A stretch of 64,000 nt of DNA from Streptomyces humicola (GTDB lineage: Bacteria > Actinomycetota > Actinomycetes > Streptomycetales > Streptomycetaceae). The stretch is taken from NCBI RefSeq assembly GCF_024436035.1, contig NZ_JANFNG010000016.1:79903-143902 (forward strand). The letters run 5' to 3'. Of this stretch, positions 43,816 through 52,722 are shown in pieces. The position numbers and the translations under genes were made by a program. Below the pieces are notes generated by a model. It was not told the DNA's origin. It ran no database searches and was given only the letters and a program-made list of their open reading frames with translations. Positions within the stretch are counted from its first letter, which is position 1. Every line of letters begins with the position of its first letter.

Positions 43816-44474
43816 AGCCGCTCCGGGGTCAGGGCGAGATCGTGCAGGTAGTGCATGAGCTTCATCAGCACATCGCGGCTGGACGCGCGTTGCCGGGCGT
43901 CGCAGTCGACGATGGGGACGTGCTGGGGCAGGTCGAGTGCCGCTCTCAGTTCCTCCGCCGCATGGCGGGGGGCTCCGGGGAACGCGTTGTTGGCGACGAC
44001 GAACGGCACCTGGCGTTCCTCCAGTTGCCCGATGACGTCGAAGCTGACCTCCAGCCTGCGGGTGTCGACGAGGACCACGGCACCGAGCGCCCCGTCGAAC
44101 AGCCCCCGCCACAGGAACCAGAAGCGCTGCTGGCCAGGGGTGCCGAAGAGGTAGAGCACCAGCCGGTCGTTGAGGCTGATGCGGCCGAAGTCCATGGCGA
44201 CAGTGGTGGTGACCTTCTCCTCCACTCCCAGGGTGTCGTCCACGCCGACGCCCGCCTGGGTCATCGTCTCCTCCGTCCGCAACGGACGGATTTCGCTGAC
44301 GGAGCCGACCAGGGTGGTCTTGCCCACCCCGAACCCTCCGACGATCACGATCTTGACGGCGGCGGTGACCGATGCCGGAAGGACGTCCTCCTTGCGCGGT
44401 CCCCTGCGCGGCGCCGCGATCGTGTCGGACGCGACCCCATCGGACGCGGACGTGTCAGAGCTTTCCCAGTCCAT
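43812..44474 (-). CDS. cvnD: Conservon GTPase CvnD (conservon A)
   Basis: A 220-residue small GTP-binding protein of the conservon type. The P loop is GGFGVGKTTLVGSVSEI; TTTVAMDFGRI is the switch I region; LFGTPGQQRFWFLW replaces the usual D-x-x-G. No N-K-x-D is evident; NNAFPG is a candidate. A disordered 35-residue N-terminus precedes the domain. It overlaps CvnC by 20 bp and the P450 by 4 bp. Conservon products form a membrane complex resembling a eukaryotic G-protein system that affects development and secondary metabolism. Confidence 0.93.
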   Translation of the reverse strand: MDWESSDTSASDGVASDTIAAPRRGPRKEDVLPASVTAAVKIVIVGGFGVGKTTLVGSVSEIRPLRTEETMTQAGVGVDDTLGVEEKVTTTVAMDFGRISLNDRLVLYLFGTPGQQRFWFLWRGLFDGALGAVVLVDTRRLEVSFDVIGQLEERQVPFVVANNAFPGAPRHAAEELRAALDLPQHVPIVDCDARQRASSRDVLMKLMHYLHDLALTPERL

Positions 44475-44817
44475 CCATCACCTCCTTGATCAGCGTCGTA
44501 TTGCGACGGTGTGCGGCGGGAAGCGGTGCGCGTACCTCCACTTGGTCCCGCTCCACCAAGTCGGCGAGGAGAACGGTGACCGCGCTGAACGGCAGCGCGA
44601 GATAGGAGGAGATCTCGGCGATGGATGTCGGATTTCCGCACAGGCGCAGGATGTCAGCGTGCTCGGGCGGCATTCCGGGCCGTGGCTCCTGCCGGGAGAC
44701 GATCAGTGAGACCAGATCGAGTCCGGCGTCCCTCGACGCCTGGGTCCTGCCGCCGGTGACGGCGTAAAGCCTGTCCGGTGTGCCCTCCTCTTCCACGCCC
44801 TCATCGGGTTCACGCAT
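44455..44817 (-). CDS. cvnC: Conservon DUF742 protein CvnC (conservon A)
   Basis: A 120-residue DUF742 protein. RLYAVTGGRTQASRDAGLDL is the family's start block and CGNPTSIAEISSYLALPFSA a winged-helix-like part followed by VTVLLADLVERDQVEV. It overlaps CvnD downstream by 20 bp and CvnB upstream by 8 bp. It is thought to act as a partner of the GTPase and the roadblock protein. No export signal. Length is normal for the family. Confidence 0.93.
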   Translation of the reverse strand: MREPDEGVEEEGTPDRLYAVTGGRTQASRDAGLDLVSLIVSRQEPRPGMPPEHADILRLCGNPTSIAEISSYLALPFSAVTVLLADLVERDQVEVRAPLPAAHRRNTTLIKEVMDGLGKL

Positions 44818-45232
44818 GCGGGCTGCCCGTCATGCGCGGCGGACTCGTCAGATGCTCTCCGATGCGCGCCACCAGATCTCGCATGCACTGCGCGAGAAGC
44901 CCCGCGTCGACGCCGTGATCCGCCATCACGGCCAAATAGGCCCTGGCACCGGCCGCCATCAGATAGAGGAATCCACCGGAGACCTCGATCACGACCATCC
45001 GCATCTTCCCGTCGCCGTGCGGGAACATCTCACCGACGGCCGCCGCGAGGCTTTGCAGACTCGCGCATGTGGCAGCGAGATATTCCGCCGTGTGCGGGTC
45101 GCTGTTGTCCGGGTCAGTGGCATATTCGGCCATGCGCAAACCATCCGCGGAGAGCAGCACCACGTGACGGATCTGCGGAACACTGGCCGCCAGGTCCTTG
45201 AAAATCCAGTCCATCTCGTCCCACCGTGGCAT
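44810..45232 (-). CDS. cvnB: Conservon roadblock/LC7 protein CvnB (conservon A)
   Basis: A 140-residue roadblock/LC7 protein, probably a regulator of CvnD nucleotide state. WIFKDLAASVPQIRHVVLLS and DGLRMAEYA are the first helix and strand; YLYLMAAG-type strand appears as GGFLYLMAAGARAYLAVMAD. The ATG at 45232 overlaps the stop of cvnA (TGATG); a GTG one codon earlier is possible. It is cytoplasmic. Confidence 0.93.
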   Translation of the reverse strand: MPRWDEMDWIFKDLAASVPQIRHVVLLSADGLRMAEYATDPDNSDPHTAEYLAATCASLQSLAAAVGEMFPHGDGKMRMVVIEVSGGFLYLMAAGARAYLAVMADHGVDAGLLAQCMRDLVARIGEHLTSPPRMTGSPHA

Positions 45233-46809
45233 CACTGCTCCGCCTCTCCGTCGTGCCCGTCACCGGCCTGGCCGGCCTGGCCCTCCGGGCCACTTGTCGC
45301 CGGAGCACCGCTCAGACCCCGCATGAAGTCGGCCACCCACATGCCCGGTTCCTCGGTCACGGGGGTGCCGGAGGAGGCGGAGGTGCCGGACGTGGTCGAG
45401 GATGCGGGCGGCGGGGGCGCATCGGGGGGCGTGTCCGCACGCATCTGGCTGATGACGGTCGCGGCGGCGGCGTCGGATCCGGCGGGAGGTACCGCCATAC
45501 GGCGATGACGCTGCGGCAGCCCGTTCGCGGTCCGCTCGTACGCCACCGGCATGTCGTCCTGCTCGGCGTCGGCAAAGGGCTGCCTGGGCCCGGGCATCCG
45601 GCGGGCCGGCGGGTCGACCGGCCGTGGCGGCGAGGCGAGCGCCCTGGAACGAGCCCTGACTCCGCTCACCGGTGCGGTGGTGATCCAGCGACGCGGCACT
45701 GTGAGCACCGCGCGCACGCCTCCGTAGGCGTTGGGCCGCAACTCCACCTGGAAGCCGTGGGTCTGGGCGAGCCGGCCGACCACGGCGAGTCCGAGCTGCG
45801 GCGTCTCGCCCAGCTCGTTGAGGTCGATGCCGCGCCGCGCCTGCTCCAGGACGTGCTCGGCGCGGGCCCGTGTCTCCTCGCTCAGGCCGAGACCGCGGTC
45901 CTCGATCTCCATGGCGACGCCCGCCTGGACCTCGGTGGCGCTGAGGATGACGCGGGTCTTGGGCGGCGAGTACTGGGTGGCGTTGTCGAGCATTTCGGCC
46001 ATCGCATGGATCAGCGGCTCCACGGCGGGACCGTCGACGGCGACCTTGGGCACGGAGGCGATGTCCACCCGGGTGTAATGGAGGATCCGTCCGACCGCCG
46101 CCCGCAGCACGTTGTACAGCGGCTGCGGCTTCACCCACTGGCGGCCGGAGCGCGCACCGCTCAGTACCGCGATGCTGTCCGCCAGCCGTCCGATCATCTG
46201 CGTGCCGTGGTCGAGGTGCATCAGATCACGCAGGACGTCGGCGTCGCGGCCGTGGCGGTCCTGCATCACCTCGATGTCGCGCGACTGCCGGTTGACGATG
46301 GCCTGCACGCGCCGCGAAACGCTCTCGAATCCCCGCTTCGACGTCTCGCGCAGGTCCTCCTCGGTGGAGACCGCGTTCAACGTGTAGCGCAGCACGCGGC
46401 GGCGGGCCGCGTCGTACCGCGACTCGAGCCGCGAGTCGTCGGCGACGCCGTGCATCACCTCGTCGATGGAGGCGCCCTGCTGGAGGGCGCCCACCGCCGC
46501 GGACAGCTCGGCGTCGGCGAGCCGGTCGATCGCGACCTGCTGGTCCGCGATCCGGCGCTCGACGTCGGTCTGGAGCCGCGTGTTCTGCTCACGCAGCTCG
46601 GCTATCACTCGCCCTCGGCGCGCCCCTTCCGCCGCGACCACCGCCACGGCCAGCGTCGCCGCCCCGCCGCACCAGGCGACGGGCCATCGGGCCCCCGCGG
46701 AGACGACGAACTCCGCGAGGACGGTGAGCGCGGCCACGGTGACGGGTGGGAGCAGCAGGAGGACAGAGGCGAGCCGTTGGCTGCCGGGTGACCCCTCAGC
46801 ACGAACCAT
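45232..46809 (-). CDS. cvnA: Conservon sensor kinase-like CvnA (conservon A)
   Basis: A 525-residue membrane protein with two hydrophobic segments near the N-terminus (LASVLLLLPPVTVAALTVLA and WCGGAATLAVAVVAA), a long helical stretch (about 75-200), and a histidine kinase-type ATPase domain (about 260-390: EMLDNATQYSPPKTRVIL, EDRGLGLS, LGLAVVGRLAQTHG). A HLDH stretch lies where the phosphoacceptor helix would be, but a normal H box is not clear, as is usual for CvnA. The tail past 400 is disordered. I prefer the ATG at 46809, with GAGGAT upstream, over a TTG four codons earlier. It leads cvnABCD-E. Confidence 0.93.
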   Translation of the reverse strand: MVRAEGSPGSQRLASVLLLLPPVTVAALTVLAEFVVSAGARWPVAWCGGAATLAVAVVAAEGARRGRVIAELREQNTRLQTDVERRIADQQVAIDRLADAELSAAVGALQQGASIDEVMHGVADDSRLESRYDAARRRVLRYTLNAVSTEEDLRETSKRGFESVSRRVQAIVNRQSRDIEVMQDRHGRDADVLRDLMHLDHGTQMIGRLADSIAVLSGARSGRQWVKPQPLYNVLRAAVGRILHYTRVDIASVPKVAVDGPAVEPLIHAMAEMLDNATQYSPPKTRVILSATEVQAGVAMEIEDRGLGLSEETRARAEHVLEQARRGIDLNELGETPQLGLAVVGRLAQTHGFQVELRPNAYGGVRAVLTVPRRWITTAPVSGVRARSRALASPPRPVDPPARRMPGPRQPFADAEQDDMPVAYERTANGLPQRHRRMAVPPAGSDAAAATVISQMRADTPPDAPPPPASSTTSGTSASSGTPVTEEPGMWVADFMRGLSGAPATSGPEGQAGQAGDGHDGEAEQ

Positions 46810-47269
46810 CTGAATCCTCAACGATCAAAGGAAATGTGGGATATGGGGAGCACGACCCCTTGAAGGCCCTCCGCCCCTGGCGGTGGCATCACGGCAGCGC
46901 GACGCAACGACGCAACGTAGCGCCGTCAATGCGCTGCGCCACCGGCGAGCATAGCGACTCCCGGATTGCCAGGGGCAAGGTTGAGCAGAGATGCCATGCG
47001 ACGCCGATGCGGCGCCAATCCCTCTACAACCACAGAAATTTGACAGTGCGTCAGAACCACGGAACGTGCGCGGGAGCAGGCGCGGACGCGCCGCGCGCGG
47101 GCGTACGCGCATTACCGCGAAATGGTGTCACCGCGCGCGCAGGATAGGCCAATTAACCCGATCGGGAGTGCCGGGTTGCCAATGGCACACGCCATGTGTT
47201 TCCGCGCTGCTACGGTGCGTTGCCTGTACGAGAGCTGACGCCGCCGTACCGCCGTGACACGAGGACACG
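46810..47269. promoter_or_regulatory. Divergent promoter region between two conservons
   Basis: 460 bp with no gene I can support. It contains a tandem GACGCAAC pair (46901-46916) and ATGGC-ACAC-GCCAT (47182-47195), which sits just after TTGCCA and about 75 bp upstream of the right-hand cvnA start. TACGGT near 47212 could be its -10. The shared region suggests joint or opposed control of the two conservons. Confidence 0.5.
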
Positions 47270-49075
47270 ATGCACCGACGCATACGCGATGAGGACTCGG
47301 CCCCACACTCCGTGCGCTCCGCGCACCCCGCAGAGCCGGCCGGCCTGCACACCCTGCTGTTCCTCGCTGCGGCCGTGCCCTGGTTCGGCCTCGCCGCGCT
47401 GTGGGCCTGCGTCGCTCCCCCGCTGCTCGGCGACGGCCGGGCTGCCCGCGTCGCCGCCGGCACCGCGCTCGCCGTCGCGGCCCTGCTCTTCTCCGCCGTG
47501 ATGGCGCTGCGGGCCCGCCGGACGCTCAGCACCCGGCTCGCCTCGCTGCGCGCCTCGGCGCGCGAGCTGGCAGAGCACGGGCTGCCGCACGCCGCCTCCC
47601 GGATGGCCGCGGGGCAGCCGGTCGACACCGCTGAGATCGTGCCGGAACCGCAGCTCGGCGACGACGAGCTGGGCCGCACGGCACACGAGATCGCGGCCGC
47701 CCAGCGCGCCGCGCTCGCCCTCGCCGTCCGCCAGTCGGACTCGCGTGAGAACGTCCGGAAGATCTTCCTCAACCTCGCCCGGCGGACTCAGGCCCTGATT
47801 CACCGTCAGGTCGCCCTGCTCGACACGATGGAACGCAGCCACGAGGACCCGGACCTGCTGCAGGAGCTGTTCGCCGTAGACCACCTGTCGACGCGGCTTC
47901 GGCGGCATGCGGAGAACCTAGTGATCCTCGGCGGCGCGCTCCCGCCGCGCCAGTGGCGCCACGGCGTTCCCTTGATGGACGTGGTCCGCAGTGCGGTCTC
48001 CGAGACCGAGGAGTACACCCGGGTCGAGGTGGAGAACCTGCCGCGCACCACGGTCCTCGGCCGTGCCGTCGCCGACATCGTCCATCTGCTCGCCGAACTC
48101 CTCGAGAACGGCTGCAGCTTCTCCCCTCCGCACAGCCATGTCACCATCACCGGCGAGGACGTCGCGCACGGTCTGGTGCTGGAGATCGAGGACCGCGGGC
48201 TCGGCATGCCCGACGAGCAGTACCGGCGGATCAACACCCTGCTCGCCAATGCGTCGAGCTTCGACAGCGCACCGATGGGTGAGGACGGTCGCCTGGGCAT
48301 GTTCGTCGTCGGGCGGCTCGCCCACCGGCACGGCGTCAACGTCGAGCTGCGGCGTTCTCCGTACGGCGGAACGCGCGTGATCGTCCTGCTGCCGCAGGGG
48401 CTCGTCGACGCGGGCGGCGCCGGGGCGGCCACGGGCGGAGCACCGTCGGCGCCCGGGGCTGCGCTGCCCTGGGGCACGGCGCAGGCCGCGCGCCAGGAGG
48501 GGGCGCAGGAGACGGCGCCCGAGCACGCCACGGCCGCAGTGGGCGCTGGGGCTCAGGCCGATCAGGCGACCGGCGCGGATGCACGCGGGGCCGCCGCGGT
48601 GCAGGTGGCCGCGGTATCGGCGCACGTAACGGAACGCTCCCACCACGAGCAGGCCGCCGACCGCTCGCCGGCCGCCGTTCCCGCCCAGAGCGCCGCGTCG
48701 GCCGCCTCCGTCGAGGCGCGCCCGGAGCCGGGCTCGGGCACGGGACCGGAAGACGGCGTCACGGCGCAGAACGGCGAACGACGGATACTGCCCAAGCGCG
48801 TCAAACGGGCCAGTCTTGCCGCCCAGTTGCGCGAGACCGCCGCCACCGAGGAGGCGCCCGGCGCCCGGGCTCAGGGGGCAGCGCGGCGCGCCGCGACCCC
48901 GGACGCACCGGCCCCCACCGCCGAGGCCTCACGCGCCACGATGGCCGCCATCCAGCGTGCCACCCGCCTCGCCCGTGACAGCGAACCGCGCGACGCGCAC
49001 GACGGCCGCGACGCGCGTGACATCGACAGCGGCGGGGCCGACTCCCCCGCACCTGCACCGGAGGACCGACACTGA
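47270..49075 (+). CDS. cvnA: Conservon sensor kinase-like CvnA (conservon B)
   Basis: A 601-residue CvnA. Two hydrophobic segments lie at about 28-50 and 60-80 (LLFLAAAVPWFGLAALWACV, VAAGTALAVAALLFSAVMAL). The kinase-like ATPase domain covers about 230-380: ELLENGCSFSPPHSHVTI, EDRGLGMPDEQ, GRLGMFVVGRLAHRHGVNVE. LFAVDHLSTRLRRH is the degenerate phosphoacceptor region. A disordered tail of about 220 residues rich in Ala, Gln and Glu follows. The ATG has GAGGA upstream and its stop overlaps cvnB by one base (TGATG). It leads the rightward conservon, divergent from conservon A. Confidence 0.93.
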   Translation: MHRRIRDEDSAPHSVRSAHPAEPAGLHTLLFLAAAVPWFGLAALWACVAPPLLGDGRAARVAAGTALAVAALLFSAVMALRARRTLSTRLASLRASARELAEHGLPHAASRMAAGQPVDTAEIVPEPQLGDDELGRTAHEIAAAQRAALALAVRQSDSRENVRKIFLNLARRTQALIHRQVALLDTMERSHEDPDLLQELFAVDHLSTRLRRHAENLVILGGALPPRQWRHGVPLMDVVRSAVSETEEYTRVEVENLPRTTVLGRAVADIVHLLAELLENGCSFSPPHSHVTITGEDVAHGLVLEIEDRGLGMPDEQYRRINTLLANASSFDSAPMGEDGRLGMFVVGRLAHRHGVNVELRRSPYGGTRVIVLLPQGLVDAGGAGAATGGAPSAPGAALPWGTAQAARQEGAQETAPEHATAAVGAGAQADQATGADARGAAAVQVAAVSAHVTERSHHEQAADRSPAAVPAQSAASAASVEARPEPGSGTGPEDGVTAQNGERRILPKRVKRASLAAQLRETAATEEAPGARAQGAARRAATPDAPAPTAEASRATMAAIQRATRLARDSEPRDAHDGRDARDIDSGGADSPAPAPEDRH

Positions 49076-49518
49076 TGACCACTCCCGCGCCCGTGAACCA
49101 GGCGGTCAGCGACCTCAGTTGGCTGCTGGACAACCTTGTCTCCCAGGTCCCCGAGACCAAGCACGCGCTGGTGCTCTCCGAGGACGGCCTGCCGGTGGCC
49201 CGTTCCAAGGACCTCGACCGCGCCGGTTCCGAACACCTGGCAGCCGTCGCCTCCGGCTTGCAGAGCCTCGCCCGCGGCATCGGCAAGCACTTCGACGGCG
49301 GACCGGTGCGCCAGACGGTGATCGAGCTGGAGAACATCTTCCTCTTCGTCACGGCCGCCGGGCGGGGCGCGCGCCTGGCTGTCCTGGCCACCTCCGAGGT
49401 GGACGCCGGCACCGTCGCGTATGAGATGAACATGCTCGTCAAGCAGGTCGGCCGGTTCCTGAGCGCGGCCCCGCGAGCCGACGCCGAGACGCCCGGCGGC
49501 CGCGGTGACGCCGCGTGA
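49075..49518 (+). CDS. cvnB: Conservon roadblock/LC7 protein CvnB (conservon B)
   Basis: A 147-residue roadblock/LC7 protein. DLSWLLDNLVSQVPETKHAL and VLSEDGLPVARS form the start of the domain; VIELENIFLFVTAAGRGARL the central strands. It overlaps cvnA by one base and cvnC by 4 bp. It is similar in layout to its counterpart in conservon A but clearly diverged. A likely partner of the GTPase encoded two genes on. Confidence 0.94.
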   Translation: MTTPAPVNQAVSDLSWLLDNLVSQVPETKHALVLSEDGLPVARSKDLDRAGSEHLAAVASGLQSLARGIGKHFDGGPVRQTVIELENIFLFVTAAGRGARLAVLATSEVDAGTVAYEMNMLVKQVGRFLSAAPRADAETPGGRGDAA

Positions 49519-49922
49519 CCGAAGACCGCGGCATCCCTCCGGATGCAGCCGCGGCCGCTGCCGCACAGGCGTGGTTCGACCGGCACGCGGGACCACTGGT
49601 GCGTCCGTACACCATCACCGGAGGTCGTACCCGTCCGCGGGGCGACGACCTTGCGCTCATCACGCTGGTGGTGGCGCGCGACCCACGCCAGGTGACGGTG
49701 CGGATGCGGCCCGAGCCCGCGGCGATCCTGGAGCTGTGCCGTGAACAGCCGCTCGCCGTCGCGGAGATCGCAGGCCGTCTCGACCTGCCGATCAGCGTGG
49801 TGAAGGTGTTGCTCGGCGACCTCATCGAGGACGCGCTGATCCTGACCCGGGCCCCGGTCGCGGTGGATGCGCCGGACGTCCGCATCATTCAAAGGGTGAT
49901 CGAGGGTGTACGCAGACTCTGA
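49515..49922 (+). CDS. cvnC: Conservon DUF742 protein CvnC (conservon B)
   Basis: A 135-residue DUF742 protein. LVRPYTITGGRTRPRGDDLA is the opening block and LCREQPLAVAEIAGRLDLPI with SVVKVLLGDLIEDALI the winged-helix part. It starts inside the end of cvnB and its last 17 bp overlap the next gene, so the four genes are tightly coupled. It begins with an Ala-rich stretch (PPDAAAAAAAQAWF). Confidence 0.94.
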   Translation: MTEDRGIPPDAAAAAAAQAWFDRHAGPLVRPYTITGGRTRPRGDDLALITLVVARDPRQVTVRMRPEPAAILELCREQPLAVAEIAGRLDLPISVVKVLLGDLIEDALILTRAPVAVDAPDVRIIQRVIEGVRRL

Positions 49923-50523
49923 CGGTATTGAGGACGGCATCGAGCTGACCGGCGGCGTCCCCGGAGCGGTCAAGATCCTCATAGCGGGCGGCTTCGGTGT
50001 CGGCAAGACCACGATGGTCGGCTCGGTGAGCGAGATCCCGCCCCTGGAGACCGAGGAGTTCATGACCGCGGCCAGCATGGGGGTGGACGACCTGGAGGGG
50101 GTGGAGCAGAAGTCCACGACGACGGTCGCCATGGACTTCGGCCGCATCACCATCAGCGGTGAGCTCGTCCTCTATCTCTTCGGCACGCCCGGGCAGCAGC
50201 GTTTCTGGTTCATGTGGGACGACCTGTCTGTGGGCACACTGGGCGCGGTCGTCCTCGCGGACACCCGCCGCCTGGAGACGAGCTTCGCCTCGATCGACTT
50301 CTTCGAGCAGCGCGGCATCCCGTTCGCCGTCGGCGTCAACTGCTTCCACGGCAAGAGGGAATGCACGCAGGACGAGGTGCGCGCCGCACTTGACGTCGAT
50401 CCGGCGGTCCCGGTGCTGCTCTGCGACGTACGCCACCGCGAATCGAGCAAGGACGTCCTGCTCGCGCTCCTCGAACGTGTGATGTCCCAGGCACTCGAAG
50501 CGATCGCTCCGGCGACGACGTGA
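49906..50523 (+). CDS. cvnD: Conservon GTPase CvnD (conservon B)
   Basis: A 205-residue GTPase. P loop GGFGVGKTTMVGSVSEI, switch region TTTVAMDFGRITIS, and LFGTPGQQRFWFMW, all as in its counterpart at 43812. VGVNCFHGKRECTQ stands where N-K-x-D is expected. The GTG start lies inside cvnC. This conservon has no P450 gene; a small secreted protein gene follows 108 bp later. Confidence 0.93.
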   Translation: MYADSDGIEDGIELTGGVPGAVKILIAGGFGVGKTTMVGSVSEIPPLETEEFMTAASMGVDDLEGVEQKSTTTVAMDFGRITISGELVLYLFGTPGQQRFWFMWDDLSVGTLGAVVLADTRRLETSFASIDFFEQRGIPFAVGVNCFHGKRECTQDEVRAALDVDPAVPVLLCDVRHRESSKDVLLALLERVMSQALEAIAPATT

Positions 50524-50631
50524 CAAGTTCACGGCTCACACGTCTGGGGGTGCGGCGAACCCACGGGACGGCAACCGGGTGTGAGTAACGTCTCACCCAT
50601 TGCATCAAACCTCCCAGGAGAGGAAAGACCC

Positions 50632-50868
50632 GTGACCCGTGTTCGACTTCTGGCTCTCGCCACCCTCACCACAGCCGGCGTGCTGACCGCCGCCCCCGCT
50701 GTCGCCGCCGAACCCCTGACGGGGCCCCTTGGCGGCAACAACCCCGGCACCGCCCCGGACACCCCCGGCGTCGGACGCCTCCCGCTGCTCAGCTCGCTGC
50801 CGCTCCCGCTCCTCGGCAACAGCAACGGCAATGGCACCGGCAATGGCGTCGACGGCCTCGGCCTGTGA
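50632..50868 (+). CDS. Small secreted protein after conservon B
   Basis: A 78-residue exported protein. A signal peptide is clear (VRLLALATLTTAGVLTAAPA, cleavage near AVAA). The mature part of about 50 residues is rich in Pro, Leu, Gly and Asn (LPLLSSLPLPLLG, then NSNGNGTGNG) with no cysteine. I prefer the GTG at 50632, with AGGAGAGGAAAG upstream, over the GTG at 50581 that would put 17 extra residues before the signal. Not recognised. Its place next to a sensing complex is suggestive but not evidence of a joint function. Confidence 0.75.
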   Translation: MTRVRLLALATLTTAGVLTAAPAVAAEPLTGPLGGNNPGTAPDTPGVGRLPLLSSLPLPLLGNSNGNGTGNGVDGLGL

Positions 50869-51008
50869 GGGTTCACTTCGTCGCGTGGGATGAGTCCCCT
50901 TGAGACCGCGAGCACGTCGGTCCCACTCCGGGCGGCATGCCTTCCGCTCTCGTCGGTGAAGCGCACCAGGTAGGGACGGGCCACCCGTCCCTCCGGTGCG
51001 CCGCCGAC

Positions 51009-51482
51009 GTGGATTCACCGGTAAGAAGTGCACGTGCCGCTGAATCCCCTGACGACGTCGACCTGCGCGTCCTCGATGCCCTCCAGAACGATGGACGCGC
51101 CTCCTACGCCGAGTTGGCGCGGACCGTGAACATGTCCGCGAGCGCCGTCACCGAACGCGTGCGGCGGTTGGAGGAGAGCGGGGTGATCGCCGGATACGCC
51201 GCGGTCGTGGACCCCGAACGGCTGGGGCTCACCGTCATGGCGTTCGTGCGGCTCCGCTACCTCACCAGCAACTACAAGCCGTATCACGATCCCGTCGCCG
51301 CGACGCCCGAAATCATCGAGGCGCACCACGTCACCGGCGAGGACTGTTTCGTGCTCAGGGTGATCGCACGCTCCATGCGTCACCTCGAAGAGGTCGCCGG
51401 CCGGATCGCGGGACTCGGCTCCGTCACCACCAGCGTCGTCTACTCACGCCCGCTCCCGAAGCGAGCGATCACCGCCCGTTGA
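51009..51482 (+). CDS. Lrp/AsnC-family regulator
   Basis: A 157-residue regulator. The helix-turn-helix is SYAELARTVNMSASAVTERV; the RAM ligand domain follows (TVMAFVRLRYL, VTGEDCFVLRVIARS). Lrp proteins sense amino acids. The GTG at 51009 gives normal family length, though its ribosome site is weak; the frame continues up to 50937. Its last 14 bp overlap the convergent methyltransferase gene. AsnC regulators occur in ectoine-use clusters elsewhere, and an Ehu-type importer lies 5 kb downstream, which makes a link conceivable. Confidence 0.88.
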   Translation: MDSPVRSARAAESPDDVDLRVLDALQNDGRASYAELARTVNMSASAVTERVRRLEESGVIAGYAAVVDPERLGLTVMAFVRLRYLTSNYKPYHDPVAATPEIIEAHHVTGEDCFVLRVIARSMRHLEEVAGRIAGLGSVTTSVVYSRPLPKRAITAR

Positions 51483-52155
51483 CGGGCAGGGCCCGGACCC
51501 ACGTGCCGTCGTCCGTCAGGTAGGCGTCGACCGTCAGGCCCGAGGCGGCGAGGAGTTCCTCAAAGGCCTGCTTGGTCAGGGGGCGGGAGCGGAACGTCTG
51601 CGTCCAGCGCGCGTCCGGGAAGATGTATTCGACGTGGACCGAACGGACGCCGGCGGCGACCGGCTCGGAGGACGCCACGCGGACCGTGCCGCCGCCCGGG
51701 TATGTCCCTTCGCGCGGGACGTTGTCGTGCCAGCCCTCGCCCTCGCGTTGAATCAACACACAGCCGTCGTCGGTGACATGACGACGGCAGGTGCGCAGAA
51801 ACCCCTTGCGCACGCGCAGGTCACTGGTGTGGACGAGAAACGACGCGAGCATCACCACGTCGAACCGCTCGTCGAGCTCCAGCGTCTCGATCGGGCTGCG
51901 TACCGTACGAGCCCCACGTATGCGTTTCAGCATCTCGGGCGACTCGTCGACAGCCGTCACCGTGAAGCCGCGTTCGACGATTGGATGCGTCACGCGGCCG
52001 ACGCCGCACCCGAGTTCGAGGGTGCGGGCGCCCTTCGGCACCGCGCGCTCGATGATGTCCGGCTCCTCGCCGACCGGCAGGCGTTCGTAGAGCTCGACCG
52101 CGCACCCGTCGGGCGTGATCGCCCCCGGGCCCGCAGCGCTGTGTCCCTCCCGCAT
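51469..52155 (-). CDS. Class I SAM-dependent methyltransferase
   Basis: A 228-residue methyltransferase. Motif I is TLELGCGVGRVTHPIVERGF, the acidic loop is VTAVDESPEMLKRI, and FDVVMLASFLVHTSD is motif IV. The last third (FRSRPLTKQAFEELLAASGL) is typical for small-molecule methyltransferases. The target is unknown. It converges with the Lrp gene and is followed upstream by the DUF3830 gene on the same strand. Confidence 0.88.
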   Translation of the reverse strand: MREGHSAAGPGAITPDGCAVELYERLPVGEEPDIIERAVPKGARTLELGCGVGRVTHPIVERGFTVTAVDESPEMLKRIRGARTVRSPIETLELDERFDVVMLASFLVHTSDLRVRKGFLRTCRRHVTDDGCVLIQREGEGWHDNVPREGTYPGGGTVRVASSEPVAAGVRSVHVEYIFPDARWTQTFRSRPLTKQAFEELLAASGLTVDAYLTDDGTWVRALPVNGR

Positions 52156-52196
52156 GCTCCCCAGCGAAACACAGGGCAGTTATGGCGGCGGTAAGT

Positions 52197-52706
52197 TCAC
52201 GCCCGACGGAAGGTGAACGTCTCCCCCAGCGCTCCTGCCCGCCACAGGTCCTGGCAGGCGTCGGCCATGCGGTCCAGGCCGTCGACGACCGTGCCCCACA
52301 CCGTGCCCGGCACGAAACCGGTATCGGCGTTGAGCAGCAGGTTGTTGCGCTCGTAGAAGAGGGCAAGGTCGACGACGGCGGGGTGCCCGGCGTGGGATGC
52401 CTCGGTGCCGTAGCCGTAGCTGGCAGTGCCGAGCATGGTGTCGGTGAAGGAGAAGTACACCAGGTCGCCAGGGATCGGCGTGATCGTCGGGTTCTCCAGC
52501 GGGGGTTCGGTGGCGGCGAAGGCGGGCAGCAGGGTGTAGATCTCGTTGCGCGCATACTTCGCGTGGTAGACGTCCCCCGCGAGCGGGAGCGCTTGCCATA
52601 CGGCGGCGCAGGTGAGCGGTGCGCGGTCGTCGAGCAGCCGGACCCTGCAGGACACCGCGTGCTTGGCCAGGCCGATTTCGATGTGACGGTCGTGGCGGTC
52701 GGTCAT
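52197..52706 (-). CDS. DUF3830 protein, cyclophilin-like fold
   Basis: A 169-residue DUF3830 protein. CAAVWQALPLAGDVYHAKYA is the family's opening block, followed by RNEIYTLLPAF, TPIPGDLVYFSF and GTVVDGLDRMADACQDLW. These proteins recur in clusters with amidases, maleate isomerase-like proteins and amino-acid or ectoine uptake systems, as here, but no reaction is known. It lies 46 bp downstream of the aldehyde dehydrogenase gene on the same strand. Confidence 0.85.
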   Translation of the reverse strand: MTDRHDRHIEIGLAKHAVSCRVRLLDDRAPLTCAAVWQALPLAGDVYHAKYARNEIYTLLPAFAATEPPLENPTITPIPGDLVYFSFTDTMLGTASYGYGTEASHAGHPAVVDLALFYERNNLLLNADTGFVPGTVWGTVVDGLDRMADACQDLWRAGALGETFTFRRA

Positions 52707-52722
52707 GTGACGTAAGCCCCTT

